From the NCBI RefSeq assembly GCF_001975665.1, contig NZ_CP019419.1, forward strand, positions 4,061,015-4,125,014: a stretch of DNA of 64,000 bases, read 5' to 3'. Positions within the stretch are counted from its first letter, which is position 1; every line of letters starts with the position of its first letter. Shown in pieces: positions 26,542 through 35,913 of this stretch. This stretch comes from Polaribacter reichenbachii (GTDB taxonomy: Bacteria; Bacteroidota; Bacteroidia; Flavobacteriales; Flavobacteriaceae). Under the pieces are notes generated by a model, which was not told the origin of the DNA, ran no database searches, and was given only the letters and a program-made list of their open reading frames with translations. The position numbers and the translations under genes were made by a program.

Positions 26542-26667
26542 TTTTGTTGTTGAAAATATAACAACAAAATGGATTGGTATCATTTATTAAATATTCAAAA
26601 TTTAATAAATAGCACAATATTTTGAAAAAGAATGTAGAAGTTACCACACAAAACCAATCCGTTTTGT
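26542..26667. repeat. Nested inverted repeats in a convergent intergenic region
   Basis: There are three pairings. TTTTGTTGTT (26542-26551) pairs with AACAACAAAA (26560-26569). ATTTATTAAAT (26582-26592) pairs with ATTTAATAAAT (26600-26610). The outer 15-bp arms are ACAAAATGGATTGGT (26564-26578) with ACCAATCCGTTTTGT (26653-26667), one G-T wobble. A T-run follows at 26668-26672. It may be a complex terminator, a small RNA or a MITE-like remnant. Confidence 0.5.
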
Positions 26668-26671
26668 TTTT

Positions 26672-27034
26672 TTAATATTGATTTGTAGACAATAAAACTA
26701 AAGTGCATGAAATTTCAGATTCAATATTATTTTCTTTTAGCAACTTTATAAATTCCATATTTTCTGTTCCCGGATTAAAAATTACTCTTCTTGGTTTTAA
26801 GCTAATAATGTAATTATAATATTCTTCTTGCCTTTTTGGGTTTAAATACAAAGTAACTGTATCAATAGTAGTGTAAGGGACTTTTTCATCATCAATATCT
26901 ACATCTAAAACCTTTCCTTTTCTTAAACCTATAGCGCTTGTAGACAACCCTTTACCTCTTAATCTCTTAATTGCAATATTAGAGTATCTATTTGGGTTTG
27001 TAGATGCGCCGATTACTAAAGTTACGTTTTTCAT
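26672..27034 (-). CDS. CoA-binding domain protein (YccU-like)
   Basis: A 120-residue single-domain Rossmann protein of the CoA-binding family. The nucleotide loop VIGASTNPNRYSN is at the N-terminus, followed by GLRKGKVLDVDID and a VIFNPGTENMEF segment near the end. Such stand-alone domains bind coenzyme A in structural studies; the physiological role is not known. Cytosolic. It is monocistronic and convergent with the LuxR-type gene, with a -7 element about 40 nt upstream. Confidence 0.83.
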   Translation of the reverse strand: MKNVTLVIGASTNPNRYSNIAIKRLRGKGLSTSAIGLRKGKVLDVDIDDEKVPYTTIDTVTLYLNPKRQEEYYNYIISLKPRRVIFNPGTENMEFIKLLKENNIESEISCTLVLLSTNQY

Positions 27035-27072
27035 ATTGTTAATTATAAGTTAAAGAAAGTTAATCCCAGTAA

Positions 27073-27080
27073 CAAAGATA
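27073..27080 (-). promoter_or_regulatory. -7 element upstream of the CoA-binding protein gene
   Basis: Plus-strand CAAAGATA reads TATCTTTG on the minus strand, matching TAnnTTTG 38 nt before the ATG. No well-spaced -33 TTG was found. Confidence 0.45.
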
Positions 27081-27130
27081 AACTTTTGTTCGTCTAAAAA
27101 ACATCAACCAAAATATATAAATCAATCAAA

Positions 27131-29524
27131 ATGAAAAAAATAATACTAATGTTTTTGCTGATTAGTGCTGCAAATTCTTCTGCCCAAATGGCAAAAAATG
27201 AACTACCCAAACCCGGTAAGATATCAGGAAAGGTAATTGAAAACAACACAAAACAAGCTTTACCTTATGTAAATATTGTAGTTAGAGATATAGCTAAAAA
27301 AATTATTACTGGTGGTATTACTGATGAAAACGGACTTTTTAAAATAAAAGATATACCAAAAGGAAAAAGCATTGTTGAAGTACAATTTATAGGATATAAA
27401 ACATTTTCTAAAAATATTGAAATCACTAATAAAAATAAAGAAATAAACTTAGGCACAATTGCTCTAAATGAAGATAGTGCATCTTTAGATGAAGTTGTAG
27501 TAAGAGCAGAAACATCTACAGTAGTACAAAAAGTAGATCGTAAAGTAATAAATGTTGGTAAAGATTTAACTTCTGCAGGTGCAACAGCTTCTGAACTTTT
27601 AAACAATGTACAATCTGTAAGTGTAGATAGCCAAACAGGTAATATAAGTTTACGTGGTAATGAAAATGTTAGAGTTTTAGTAGACGGTAAACCAACCAAC
27701 ATTTCTGCTGCTCAATTGTTAAAACAAATACCTTCTACTTCTATAAAAAGCGTTGAGTTAATTACAAATCCATCAGCAAAATACAACCCAGAAGGTATGA
27801 GTGGTATTATTAATATCATCTTAAATAAAAATGCAAATATGGGTTTTAATGGTTCTATAAATTCTGGTATAGAAGCTGGTCATTATGTTCGTTATAATGC
27901 ATCTACAAATATGAATTATAAAACTGGTAAAGTTAATTTCTTTGGTAATTATGGTTTTAATGGTGGCGATCAATTAAACCAAGGTTATGTAAACAGACCT
28001 GGAGTTAATAATCAAGATTTTATTTTTGTAAATGAAAATGAATCTCACTTACTTAAACTTGGTGCAGATATTTATTTAAATGATAAAAACACATTATCAT
28101 TTTACACCACTCAAAACTGGTTTGACAGAAACGCCGTTGGTGGTGCAAAAATAAATTTAAGTGATGGTACTCTTTATGAAAACTCACCAAACTCATCATT
28201 TTCTGATAGCAAAAACGCAACCTATAATGTAAATTATAAGCACGATTTCGATAAAAAAGGACATAATATAGAGTTTGAAGCTACATATTCTGAAAATGAC
28301 AATCCGAACTTTTTAGAAAATACATTCGATTTAAATACGCAACCAGATTATATAAATGATATTAATAACCTTGGTAAAAACACGTTAATTAATTTAGACT
28401 ACACAAAACCAGTTGCAAAAGATGGTAAATTAGAATTAGGGTTAGAATATAGATTAAATAAAACTGACAACACCAATTTAACTACTCAGCAAGATTTTGA
28501 TAATTCTTCTTTTAGTTATGATAGAGATATTATGTCTGGATATGTAAACTATGCTCAAAAAATTGGTAAAGTGAGTATGCAATTGGGTGCAAGATTAGAA
28601 AATTACGAAATAGAAGGTGTTTTTAATCAAGAAAACCAAGCTACAGAAACGGTTACAGATAAAATATTTACAGTTTATCCATCAGCATTTTTTACGTATA
28701 ATCCTTCTGATAAAAACCAATTTCAATTTAGTTATAGTAGAAGAGTTGATAGACCAAGCATACAGCAAGTAAACCCAATTAGAGAGTGGAGTACTCCTTT
28801 AATTACCTCTTTAGGTAATGCTGAACTTGTGCCACAGTTCACAAATTCTTTCGAGGTAAATTATACAAGACAAATAAAAGGAGGCTCTATAACTTTAGGT
28901 ACTTTTTACAGAAGTATAAACGATGTAATTAATAGAGTTACGTACAAAGACCCTTCTGATGCGAATGAAGTAAGACAAATTTTAACTTTTGCTAATTTTG
29001 ATGACACAAACGCATTTGGTTTTGAGTTTTCTACAAACTATAAAATTACAAAGTGGTGGAGAGCAAATGCTAGTTTAGACTTTTATTCTCAAAAACAATT
29101 TGGTGTTACAGATTTAAGCAATGCAAATGCTACAACTTTAGAAGTACAAAACGAAGTTTTTAATGCAAGATTAAGCAATAGTTTTACTGTTACTAAAAAA
29201 TTACGCTTACAATTATTCTCTATGTACAGAGGTGCAAACCAAGACATTCAATGGAAAGTTAAACCAATGTGGATGATAAACTTAGGTGCAAATTATTCTG
29301 TATTTAAAGGCAAAGGAAACATAACTTTTAGAGTAAATGATATTTTTAGAGGAATGAAATTCGCATTCGATTCTACAAATCCATACGTTCAAAACGGTCG
29401 TTTTCAGTGGGAAAGCAGAAATACCTATTTAGGTTTTAACTACAGATTTGGTAATGGAAAAAACAAAGCAAAAAGCAGAAGACAAAGAGATAATAATATA
29501 AAACAAAGTGGAGCAGGTTTTTAA
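27131..29524 (+). CDS. Outer-membrane beta-barrel receptor (TonB-dependent type), copy 1
   Basis: A 797-residue outer-membrane protein. It has a signal peptide (to about SSAQ), then a carboxypeptidase-like regulatory domain (GKISGKVIENNTKQALPYVNI). A plug-like domain follows (VRVLVDGKPTNISA, NPSAKYNPEGMSGIINIIL), then a long beta-barrel of the OMP_b-brl_3 type with YSRRVDRPSIQQVNP. The C-terminus is basic (KNKAKSRRQRD) and ends GAGF. Transport of an unknown ligand is inferred from family. No SusD partner is present. A strongly related paralogue follows at 29677; a terminator lies between them. Confidence 0.87.
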   Translation: MKKIILMFLLISAANSSAQMAKNELPKPGKISGKVIENNTKQALPYVNIVVRDIAKKIITGGITDENGLFKIKDIPKGKSIVEVQFIGYKTFSKNIEITNKNKEINLGTIALNEDSASLDEVVVRAETSTVVQKVDRKVINVGKDLTSAGATASELLNNVQSVSVDSQTGNISLRGNENVRVLVDGKPTNISAAQLLKQIPSTSIKSVELITNPSAKYNPEGMSGIINIILNKNANMGFNGSINSGIEAGHYVRYNASTNMNYKTGKVNFFGNYGFNGGDQLNQGYVNRPGVNNQDFIFVNENESHLLKLGADIYLNDKNTLSFYTTQNWFDRNAVGGAKINLSDGTLYENSPNSSFSDSKNATYNVNYKHDFDKKGHNIEFEATYSENDNPNFLENTFDLNTQPDYINDINNLGKNTLINLDYTKPVAKDGKLELGLEYRLNKTDNTNLTTQQDFDNSSFSYDRDIMSGYVNYAQKIGKVSMQLGARLENYEIEGVFNQENQATETVTDKIFTVYPSAFFTYNPSDKNQFQFSYSRRVDRPSIQQVNPIREWSTPLITSLGNAELVPQFTNSFEVNYTRQIKGGSITLGTFYRSINDVINRVTYKDPSDANEVRQILTFANFDDTNAFGFEFSTNYKITKWWRANASLDFYSQKQFGVTDLSNANATTLEVQNEVFNARLSNSFTVTKKLRLQLFSMYRGANQDIQWKVKPMWMINLGANYSVFKGKGNITFRVNDIFRGMKFAFDSTNPYVQNGRFQWESRNTYLGFNYRFGNGKNKAKSRRQRDNNIKQSGAGF

Positions 29525-29559
29525 AAAATAGAGCTCTAAAATTATAATTATTTGAAGCT

Positions 29560-29597
29560 AAAACCTCAAATTTTGCAACGCAAATTTGGGGTTTTTT
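29560..29597 (+). terminator. Terminator of the first beta-barrel receptor gene
   Basis: AAAACCTCAAATTTTGC and GCAAATTTGGGGTTTT pair with one wobble and one bulge around an AAC loop, followed by a T-run to 29597. Confidence 0.75.
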
Positions 29598-29676
29598 ATT
29601 GTGAAAAATTTAACTACTTTTATAAAACTTTTTAACAACACATATTGCTATGTTATTAAAAAGTTAAAAAAAGTAT

Positions 29677-32085
29677 ATGAAAAAGATTTTGCCTTTACTG
29701 GTATTCATTATTTATTATCCATTACATTCTCAAAACAATAGAGAATCTTTCAACGAAAATGGAATTATTACAGGAAATGTTATCGATTTTAAATCCAAAA
29801 AAAGTTTATCTTACGTAAACATTATTTGTAAAGATAAAACTTCAAAAATTATTTCTGGCGGAATTACAGATCAAAAAGGGATTTTTAAAATACAGAAATT
29901 ACCCTTAGATTCAATTTATATAGACATACAATTTATGGGCTATAAAACCATAAAAAAAATAATTGTACTTTCTAAAAACCTGCCGAATTTTAATCTTAAA
30001 AATATCTATTTAGAAGAAGATATCAATCTAATAAATAATGTTATTGTTGATACTGAAGTTTCAACTTATGTAAAAAAAATTGATAGACTAGTTGTAAATA
30101 TTGGTAAAGACTTAGCTTCTACTGGCACAAATTCTTTACAGATGCTAGAAAACATCCCTTCTGTTTATGTAGATTATCAATCTGGAAATATCAGTTTAAA
30201 AGGGAACAATAATGTTCGGGTTTTAGTTGATGGTAAACCTTCTAATTTATCACCCTCTAATTTACTAAAGCAGATTCCATCATCATCAGTAAAAAGTGTA
30301 GAGCTAATTACAAACCCATCTGCCAAATACAACCCAGAAGGTATGAGTGGAATTATAAACATAATTCTTAAAAAAAATACTACAATTGGCTTTAATGGTT
30401 CTGTAAACTTTGGTGCAGAACACAGTATAAATACAAGACCTTCTGGATCATTTGATTTTAACTACAGAGTTGGTAAAATTAATATTTACGGTAACTATGG
30501 CTTAGATTTAGGTAAATTCGAAACTTTTACGTTCTTTAACAGAAATGATAAAAACTTGAATCAAGACCTCAATTTTTTAGACAATTCTACCAATCATTTT
30601 GCTAAGTTGGGTGTTGATTATTATATAAATGATAAAAATACATTCTCCTTTTTTACAATTCAAAATATAGCGAATACTGATTTTTATGTAGATTCTAGAA
30701 CAACTTTAAACAATAACTTAATTTTTGATGCAGAAAACATTTTCTATTTCAATACAAAAGAAATCACTTACAATTTAGATTATAAATTAGATTTATCTAA
30801 AGAAGGTGAATACTTAGAGTTCGAATTAAATTACTCAAAAAGCACTGATCCAGAAGAAGATATAATTACTGAAAACTTAGACACAAACAATCAAGAATAT
30901 AATTACAATAATAGTATTTCTGATAATAGTTCTATTCTAATGGCCAATTTAGATTATTCTAAACCGCTAAAAAATGGTCTTCTAGACATAGGTTTGGAGT
31001 CTAGAATTCTAAAGACTGATAACTCAATAATTACAAATCAAGAATTAAATTTTAATTCAACAACAATACCTGTAGGCAATTCTGAATTAAATTATAATAG
31101 AGACATTTATTCAGCTTATATTAATGTTTCTAAAGAGTATAAAAAAATTAGTTTTCAAACAGGTTTACGTTTTGAACAATTCAATTTAAATGGAGTATTC
31201 TCTAACACAGAACAATTAGATTTAGAACCTATTTCTGATAAAATTTTCAGCGTTTATCCTTCTGCATTTATTACCTATGATACATCAGAAAAAAATCAAT
31301 TTCAATGGAGTTATAGTAAAAGAGTTGATAGACCAAGTATTGATCAAGTTACACCAATACAAGAATGGAATTCACCTCTTTCAATTTCTGTTGGTAACAG
31401 AAAATTAGTACCCCAATTCACCAACTCTTTCGAGTTTAATTATAGAAAAAAAATTAAAAACGGATATCTAAGTTTAAGTACATTTTACAGAAAAACAGAT
31501 AATAAAATTGGTAAAATTATATCTATTGATGCTACAAATACAGACAGACAAATACTTTCTTACACCAATTACGATGCTGCAGAAAGTTATGGTGTAGAAT
31601 TTTCATCTCGCTTTAAACCTTTTAACTGGTGGATTTTAAGACCAAGTGCAAATGTTTATTTTCAAGACAATCAAGGCTTTATAAATAATAATTTAGAAGT
31701 CGCCAACAATACTTTTGTTACAGCCAGAATTAGCAATAGTTTTAGAGCATCTAAAAAACTACGTTTTAGTTTGTCTGCTTCTTACAGAGGTAATAATGAA
31801 AATGTAATCTCTAAAATTGATGATTATTTTTTGGTAAATGTTGCTGCAAGATATTCTTTGTTTGATGGTAATGGAGCAATTTCAATAAGAGGTAGAGATA
31901 TTTTTGATGGTTATAAACTAAATTTTACAACTACAAATCCTTTTCCGCAAACTGGTCAATTCTCATTAGAGTATAGTGCTATTTATATTGGTTTTTCTTA
32001 CAATTTTGGTAAAGGTAAAAACAGAGAAAGAGACAGAAAATATAGAGAAGAAAATGAAACTGAAGGAAGTATGGGCGTTTTTTAA
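29677..32085 (+). CDS. Outer-membrane beta-barrel receptor (TonB-dependent type), copy 2
   Basis: An 802-residue paralogue of the previous gene with the same domain order. It has a signal peptide (to about HSQN), a regulatory-like domain (GNVIDFKSKKSLSYVNI), a plug (VRVLVDGKPSNLSP, NPSAKYNPEGMSGIINIIL) and a barrel with YSKRVDRPSIDQVTP. The tail is basic and ends GSMGVF. The plug region is much more conserved between the copies than the loops of the barrel, consistent with the same energy coupling but different ligands. It ends at a bidirectional terminator. Confidence 0.87.
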   Translation: MKKILPLLVFIIYYPLHSQNNRESFNENGIITGNVIDFKSKKSLSYVNIICKDKTSKIISGGITDQKGIFKIQKLPLDSIYIDIQFMGYKTIKKIIVLSKNLPNFNLKNIYLEEDINLINNVIVDTEVSTYVKKIDRLVVNIGKDLASTGTNSLQMLENIPSVYVDYQSGNISLKGNNNVRVLVDGKPSNLSPSNLLKQIPSSSVKSVELITNPSAKYNPEGMSGIINIILKKNTTIGFNGSVNFGAEHSINTRPSGSFDFNYRVGKINIYGNYGLDLGKFETFTFFNRNDKNLNQDLNFLDNSTNHFAKLGVDYYINDKNTFSFFTIQNIANTDFYVDSRTTLNNNLIFDAENIFYFNTKEITYNLDYKLDLSKEGEYLEFELNYSKSTDPEEDIITENLDTNNQEYNYNNSISDNSSILMANLDYSKPLKNGLLDIGLESRILKTDNSIITNQELNFNSTTIPVGNSELNYNRDIYSAYINVSKEYKKISFQTGLRFEQFNLNGVFSNTEQLDLEPISDKIFSVYPSAFITYDTSEKNQFQWSYSKRVDRPSIDQVTPIQEWNSPLSISVGNRKLVPQFTNSFEFNYRKKIKNGYLSLSTFYRKTDNKIGKIISIDATNTDRQILSYTNYDAAESYGVEFSSRFKPFNWWILRPSANVYFQDNQGFINNNLEVANNTFVTARISNSFRASKKLRFSLSASYRGNNENVISKIDDYFLVNVAARYSLFDGNGAISIRGRDIFDGYKLNFTTTNPFPQTGQFSLEYSAIYIGFSYNFGKGKNRERDRKYREENETEGSMGVF

Positions 32086-32108
32086 TACTCCTTTATAATT
32101 GAATAAAT

Positions 32109-32141
32109 AAAAAAGGTTTTACATTTTGTAAAACCTTTTTT
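32109..32141. terminator. Bidirectional terminator between receptor copy 2 and fabH
   Basis: A stem of A6GGTTTTACA (32109-32123) with TGTAAAACCT6 (32127-32141) has a 3-nt loop and T-runs on both strands. It serves the convergent receptor and fabH genes. Confidence 0.85.
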
Positions 32142-32163
32142 ATTTTATAATTAAGAATGTAAA

Positions 32164-33171
32164 TTACCAACGAATTATAACAGAACCCCAAGTAAAACCA
32201 CTACCAAAAGCAGCTAAAACAACTAAATCATTATCCTTTATTTTACCTTTTTCCCAAGCCTCTGTTAAGGCAATAATTACAGATGCAGCTGTAGTATTAC
32301 CATAATTCATAATGTTGTTATAAACATTATCATCTGATAACCTGAACTTTTTTTGTATAAATTGTGCAATTCTTAAATTAGCTTGATGAGGAATTAACAT
32401 ATCTATATCTTCTTTCTGTAAATTGTTAGCTTGTAAACCTTCTACAATTGCTTCAGAGAAACGAGTTACAGCATGTTTAAATACAAACTGCCCATTCATA
32501 TAAGGAAAATAAGAAACATCATCAGGATCATTGGCTTCCATAATTTCTGGCACCCATCTTCCTGTACTTGGTCCTTCTAACATTAATTCTCTAGCGTGTT
32601 TACCTTCTGAGTGTAAATGAGATGATAGAATTCCTTTTCCTTCTTCTTCAGATCTTGATAAAATTGCAGCTCCTGCTCCATCACCAAAAATTACAGAAAC
32701 ATTTCTTCCTCTTGTAGATTTTTCTAATCCTCCAGAATGATTTTCAGAACCTATTACCAAAATGTTTTTATACATTCCTGTTTTTATAAATTGATCTGCC
32801 ACAGACATAGCATAAATAAAACCAGAACATTGGTTACGAACATCTAAAGCACCAATAGTTGGCATATCTAACATATCTTGTACACGAACTCCACCTCCTG
32901 GAAAATACATATCTGGACTCAATGTAGCAAACACAATAAAATCGATATCATCTTTTGTTAAACCTGCTCTTTCAATGGCAATCTTAGCAGCTTTAACCCC
33001 CATTGTTGATGTATTTTCACCAGTTTTTGGGCCTATCCATCTTCGTTCTTTGATACCTGTTCTTTCTTGTATCCATTCATCAGAAGTATCCATAAATTCT
33101 TTCAAATCGTTGTTCGTAACAACATTTTCTGGAACAAAATACCCTAAGCCAGTGATTTTTGAATTATACAT
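32164..33171 (-). CDS. fabH: 3-oxoacyl-ACP synthase III
   Basis: A 335-residue condensing enzyme that joins acetyl- or branched acyl-CoA with malonyl-ACP to start fatty acid synthesis. The active-site Cys is C115 in RNQCSGF. The His and Asn of the triad lie in PHQANLRI and MNYGNTTAASV. GDGAGAAIL is also present. Length is standard. The gene stands alone, without the plsX/rpmF/accB neighbours often seen, so it may be one of two KAS III paralogues. It is divergent from htpG across a palindromic repeat element. Confidence 0.92.
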   Translation of the reverse strand: MYNSKITGLGYFVPENVVTNNDLKEFMDTSDEWIQERTGIKERRWIGPKTGENTSTMGVKAAKIAIERAGLTKDDIDFIVFATLSPDMYFPGGGVRVQDMLDMPTIGALDVRNQCSGFIYAMSVADQFIKTGMYKNILVIGSENHSGGLEKSTRGRNVSVIFGDGAGAAILSRSEEEGKGILSSHLHSEGKHARELMLEGPSTGRWVPEIMEANDPDDVSYFPYMNGQFVFKHAVTRFSEAIVEGLQANNLQKEDIDMLIPHQANLRIAQFIQKKFRLSDDNVYNNIMNYGNTTAASVIIALTEAWEKGKIKDNDLVVLAAFGSGFTWGSVIIRW

Positions 33172-33505
33172 ATTTTATTGGTCTGTTTTTTTGTTATTTG
33201 TTTTTTTGTAATAAGCTAAAATAGTAAAAATTCAATATAAAAGTCTTTTATGCCAATTTTTAATTATTATGTCATCTTGTCAGAAATAAATCTTTGGTAT
33301 TTTTTTTGACTATTGTATCCACAGAAATAAAAACGTTCTGTCAGTTCGAGTGAATTTTGAGATTATCGAAATCAAAATATATTTTGATTGAAGATAACTA
33401 GCGAAGCTAAAAAATTTGTATCGAGAACATTTAAACTTCTCGATACGATTTTCAAAAAAGAAAATCACTCGAAGTGACAGTCTTAAACTAAAATAAACAT
33501 AAATT
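33172..33505. other. Intergenic region between fabH and htpG
   Basis: This 334-bp gap must hold the divergent promoters. The fabH-proximal part (33172-33330) is plain AT-rich sequence, in which I find no clean TAnnTTTG box. The htpG-proximal part is filled by the palindromic element at 33338-33480, leaving 25 bp before the htpG ATG. Confidence 0.6.
33338..33480. repeat. Palindromic interspersed-repeat-like element (about 143 bp)
   Basis: The ends are inverted: CTGTCAGTTCGAGTGAATTTT (one longer than its mate) at 33338-33358, against AAAATCACTCGAAGTGACAG at 33461-33480, with one mismatch and one extra base. Inside are a perfect 18-bp palindrome ATCAAAATATATTTTGAT (33371-33388) and a hairpin GTATCGAGAA (33418-33427) with TTCTCGATAC (33437-33446). 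As RNA or single-stranded DNA it would fold as a cloverleaf. It has no coding content. It resembles MITE/REP-like repeats seen in Flavobacteriaceae intergenic regions, from memory; only one copy lies in this window. Confidence 0.7.
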
Positions 33506-35413
33506 ATGAGCAAAGGAAACATTAATGTATCAGTAGAAAATATTTTTCCGCTGATTAAAAAATTCTTGTATTCTGATCACGAAATCTTTTTACGAGAATT
33601 AATTTCAAACGGAACTGATGCAACTACAAAACTAAAACACTTAATTTCTATTGGTGAAGCAAAAACAGAATTAGGTGATGCTAAAATAGAAATTAGTATT
33701 AATGAAGAAGCTAAAACCCTAACTATTAAAGATCAAGGTTTAGGTATGACAATGGATGAAGTTGAAAAATACATCAACCAAATTGCATTTTCTGGTGCTG
33801 AAGAATTTTTAGATAAATATAAAGATGATAAAAACGAAACTGGTGTTATTGGGCACTTTGGTTTAGGTTTTTATTCTGCTTTTATGGTAGCCGATAAAGT
33901 TGAAATCTTTACAAAATCATTTAAAGATGCACCTGCTGCTCACTGGACTTGTGATGGTTCTCCTGAATATACTTTAGTAGAAAATGATAAAGCTGATAGA
34001 GGTACAGAAATCGTTTTACACATTGCAGAAGATTCTACAGAGTTTTTAGAAGAAGGTAAAATTAGAGAATTACTAACTAAGTACAATCGTTTTAACCAAG
34101 TGCCAATTAAATTTGGAACTAAGAAAGTAAACGACCCAACTCACGAACCACAAACTACAAAAGATGCTGAAGGTAAAGAAACTACTGAACCTCACAGACA
34201 AATTGAAGTTGATGATATTATCAATAATACAGACCCAGCTTGGACAAAAAAACCAGCTGATTTAGAAAAAGAAGATTATGATAATTTCTATAGAGAATTG
34301 TATCCAATGCAATTTGAAGAGTCATTATTCCACATCCATTTAAATGTAGATTATCCTTTTAATTTAACAGGTATTTTATTCTTCCCTAAGTTATCACAGA
34401 ACTTAGATATGCAAAAGGATAAAATTCAATTGTATCAAAATCAAGTATTTGTAACTGATAATGTAGAAGGAATTGTACCAGACTTTTTACAAATGCTAAA
34501 AGGTGTTATTGATTCTCCAGACATTCCTTTAAACGTTTCTCGTTCTTATTTACAAGCTGATGGTGCTGTAAAAAAGATTTCTGGTTACATCACTAAAAAA
34601 GTTGCTGATAAATTATCATCTCTATTCAAAAAAGATAGAGCAGATTTTGAGCAAAAATGGAATGACATTAAAGTAATTATTGAGTATGGAATGTTATCCG
34701 AAGATAAATTCTTCGATAAAGCTAAGAAATTTGCATTATACCCAACAGTTGCTGATTCTTATTTTACGTTTGATGAATTAATTGAAAAAACAAAAGATTC
34801 GCAGACTGATAAAGAAGGTAACCACGTAATTTTATATGCTTCTAACAAAGACGCACAACACAGTTACATTCAAGAAGCTACTGCAAAAGGTTATGAAGTT
34901 TTAATTTTAGATTCACCAATTATTTCGCATTTAATGCAAAAATTAGAAGGTGGAGATGCTAAAGTTAAGTTTACAAGAGTAGATGCTGACTTTATTGATA
35001 ATTTAATTAAGAAAGATGATGCTGTAATTTCTAAATTATCTGATGAAGAAAAAGACAAATTAAAGCCAATTATTGAAGCTGCTGTACCAAAACAAACGTA
35101 CACTGTTCAATTAGAAGCTATGGATTCAAATTCATCTCCTTTTTTAATTACGGTTCCAGAATTTATGCGTAGAATGAAAGAAATGCAAGCTTCTGGCGGT
35201 GGAGGAATGATGGGAATGGGTAATTTCCCTGATATGTATAACTTAGTTGTAAATACAAACAATCCATTAGTTTCAGAAATTTTATCTGCGGATGAAGACA
35301 AGCAAAAACACTTAATTTCTCAAGCTTTTGATTTAGCAAAATTATCTCAAAACCTTTTACATGGTGAAGAGTTAACCAACTTTATTAAACGTTCTTACGA
35401 GTTGATTAAGTAG
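33506..35413 (+). CDS. htpG: Molecular chaperone HtpG (Hsp90)
   Basis: A 635-residue cytosolic ATP-dependent chaperone. The N-terminal ATPase domain shows ELISNGTDAT (residues 31-40), KDQGLGMT and GHFGLGFYSAFMV. The middle domain includes NVSRSYLQ, and the C-terminal dimerisation part holds a Gly/Met-rich stretch (GGGGMMGMG). It lacks the long charged linker and MEEVD tail of eukaryotic Hsp90. The ATG at 33506 gives the canonical start. It sits 25 bp downstream of the palindromic element, which may therefore affect its expression. Ends at an intrinsic terminator. Confidence 0.96.
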   Translation: MSKGNINVSVENIFPLIKKFLYSDHEIFLRELISNGTDATTKLKHLISIGEAKTELGDAKIEISINEEAKTLTIKDQGLGMTMDEVEKYINQIAFSGAEEFLDKYKDDKNETGVIGHFGLGFYSAFMVADKVEIFTKSFKDAPAAHWTCDGSPEYTLVENDKADRGTEIVLHIAEDSTEFLEEGKIRELLTKYNRFNQVPIKFGTKKVNDPTHEPQTTKDAEGKETTEPHRQIEVDDIINNTDPAWTKKPADLEKEDYDNFYRELYPMQFEESLFHIHLNVDYPFNLTGILFFPKLSQNLDMQKDKIQLYQNQVFVTDNVEGIVPDFLQMLKGVIDSPDIPLNVSRSYLQADGAVKKISGYITKKVADKLSSLFKKDRADFEQKWNDIKVIIEYGMLSEDKFFDKAKKFALYPTVADSYFTFDELIEKTKDSQTDKEGNHVILYASNKDAQHSYIQEATAKGYEVLILDSPIISHLMQKLEGGDAKVKFTRVDADFIDNLIKKDDAVISKLSDEEKDKLKPIIEAAVPKQTYTVQLEAMDSNSSPFLITVPEFMRRMKEMQASGGGGMMGMGNFPDMYNLVVNTNNPLVSEILSADEDKQKHLISQAFDLAKLSQNLLHGEELTNFIKRSYELIK

Positions 35414-35440
35414 TGGCAAAGCCACAAACAAATTATAAAC

Positions 35441-35468
35441 CTCTTTGTTTAAGCAAAGAGTTTTTTTT
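35441..35468 (+). terminator. Intrinsic terminator after htpG
   Basis: CTCTTTG (35441-35447) pairs with CAAAGAG (35454-35460), then eight T residues. A small hairpin GTGGC-AAA-GCCAC (35413-35425) lies immediately after the stop. Confidence 0.8.
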
Positions 35469-35537
35469 GTGATAAAAAAATAGAAAACTAAAATTCTATT
35501 ATTGTTTTTGTAAATTAGAATATTAAAATCAACTTTA

Positions 35538-35876
35538 ATGAAACTAGTCCATACAAACCAATTACCAGAAATTGGTACAAGTCATAATGATGATATCAAG
35601 AAAAAAGTTTTTATCAAAAAAAATGAAGTGCCACAATTAATGATGTTTGGTTCTGCGACTTTTACTCCAGGGCAAGCAGTAGAAACACATAAACACGATT
35701 CTATGTACGAAGTTTTCTACATTCAAACAGGTAAAGCAGAATTTATAATAAACAATAAAAAACTAATTGTAACTCCAGGTGATTGCATTACGATTGAGCA
35801 GGGCGAATACCATTCTATGAGTAATCCTTTTACAGAAAATGTAACTTGGGTTTATTTTGGGATTGCCACAGACTAA
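35538..35876 (+). CDS. Cupin-domain protein
   Basis: A 112-residue single cupin barrel. The first motif includes PGQAVETHKHDSMYEVFYI (His ligands HKH plus Glu) and the second is PGDCITIEQGEYHSMSNP with the last His ligand. It therefore has the usual metal site of a small cupin. No signal peptide. The substrate is unknown; small cupins of this sort act as isomerases or ligand-binding proteins. It lies between htpG and the helicase gene, each apparently its own unit. Confidence 0.85.
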   Translation: MKLVHTNQLPEIGTSHNDDIKKKVFIKKNEVPQLMMFGSATFTPGQAVETHKHDSMYEVFYIQTGKAEFIINNKKLIVTPGDCITIEQGEYHSMSNPFTENVTWVYFGIATD

Positions 35877-35891
35877 CAATTCTATTTAAAC

Positions 35892-35899
35892 TAACTTTG
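35892..35899 (+). promoter_or_regulatory. -7 element upstream of the DEAD-box helicase gene
   Basis: TAACTTTG matches TAnnTTTG 14 nt before the ATG, implying a very short leader. The nearest TTG upstream is at non-ideal spacing. Confidence 0.45.
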
Positions 35900-35913
35900 C
35901 ACAAAAATAATAC

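Noticed and set aside
33310..33522. 70-codon minus-strand open frame
   Set aside because: It lies across the palindromic element and into htpG; composition reflects the inverted repeats, not a gene.
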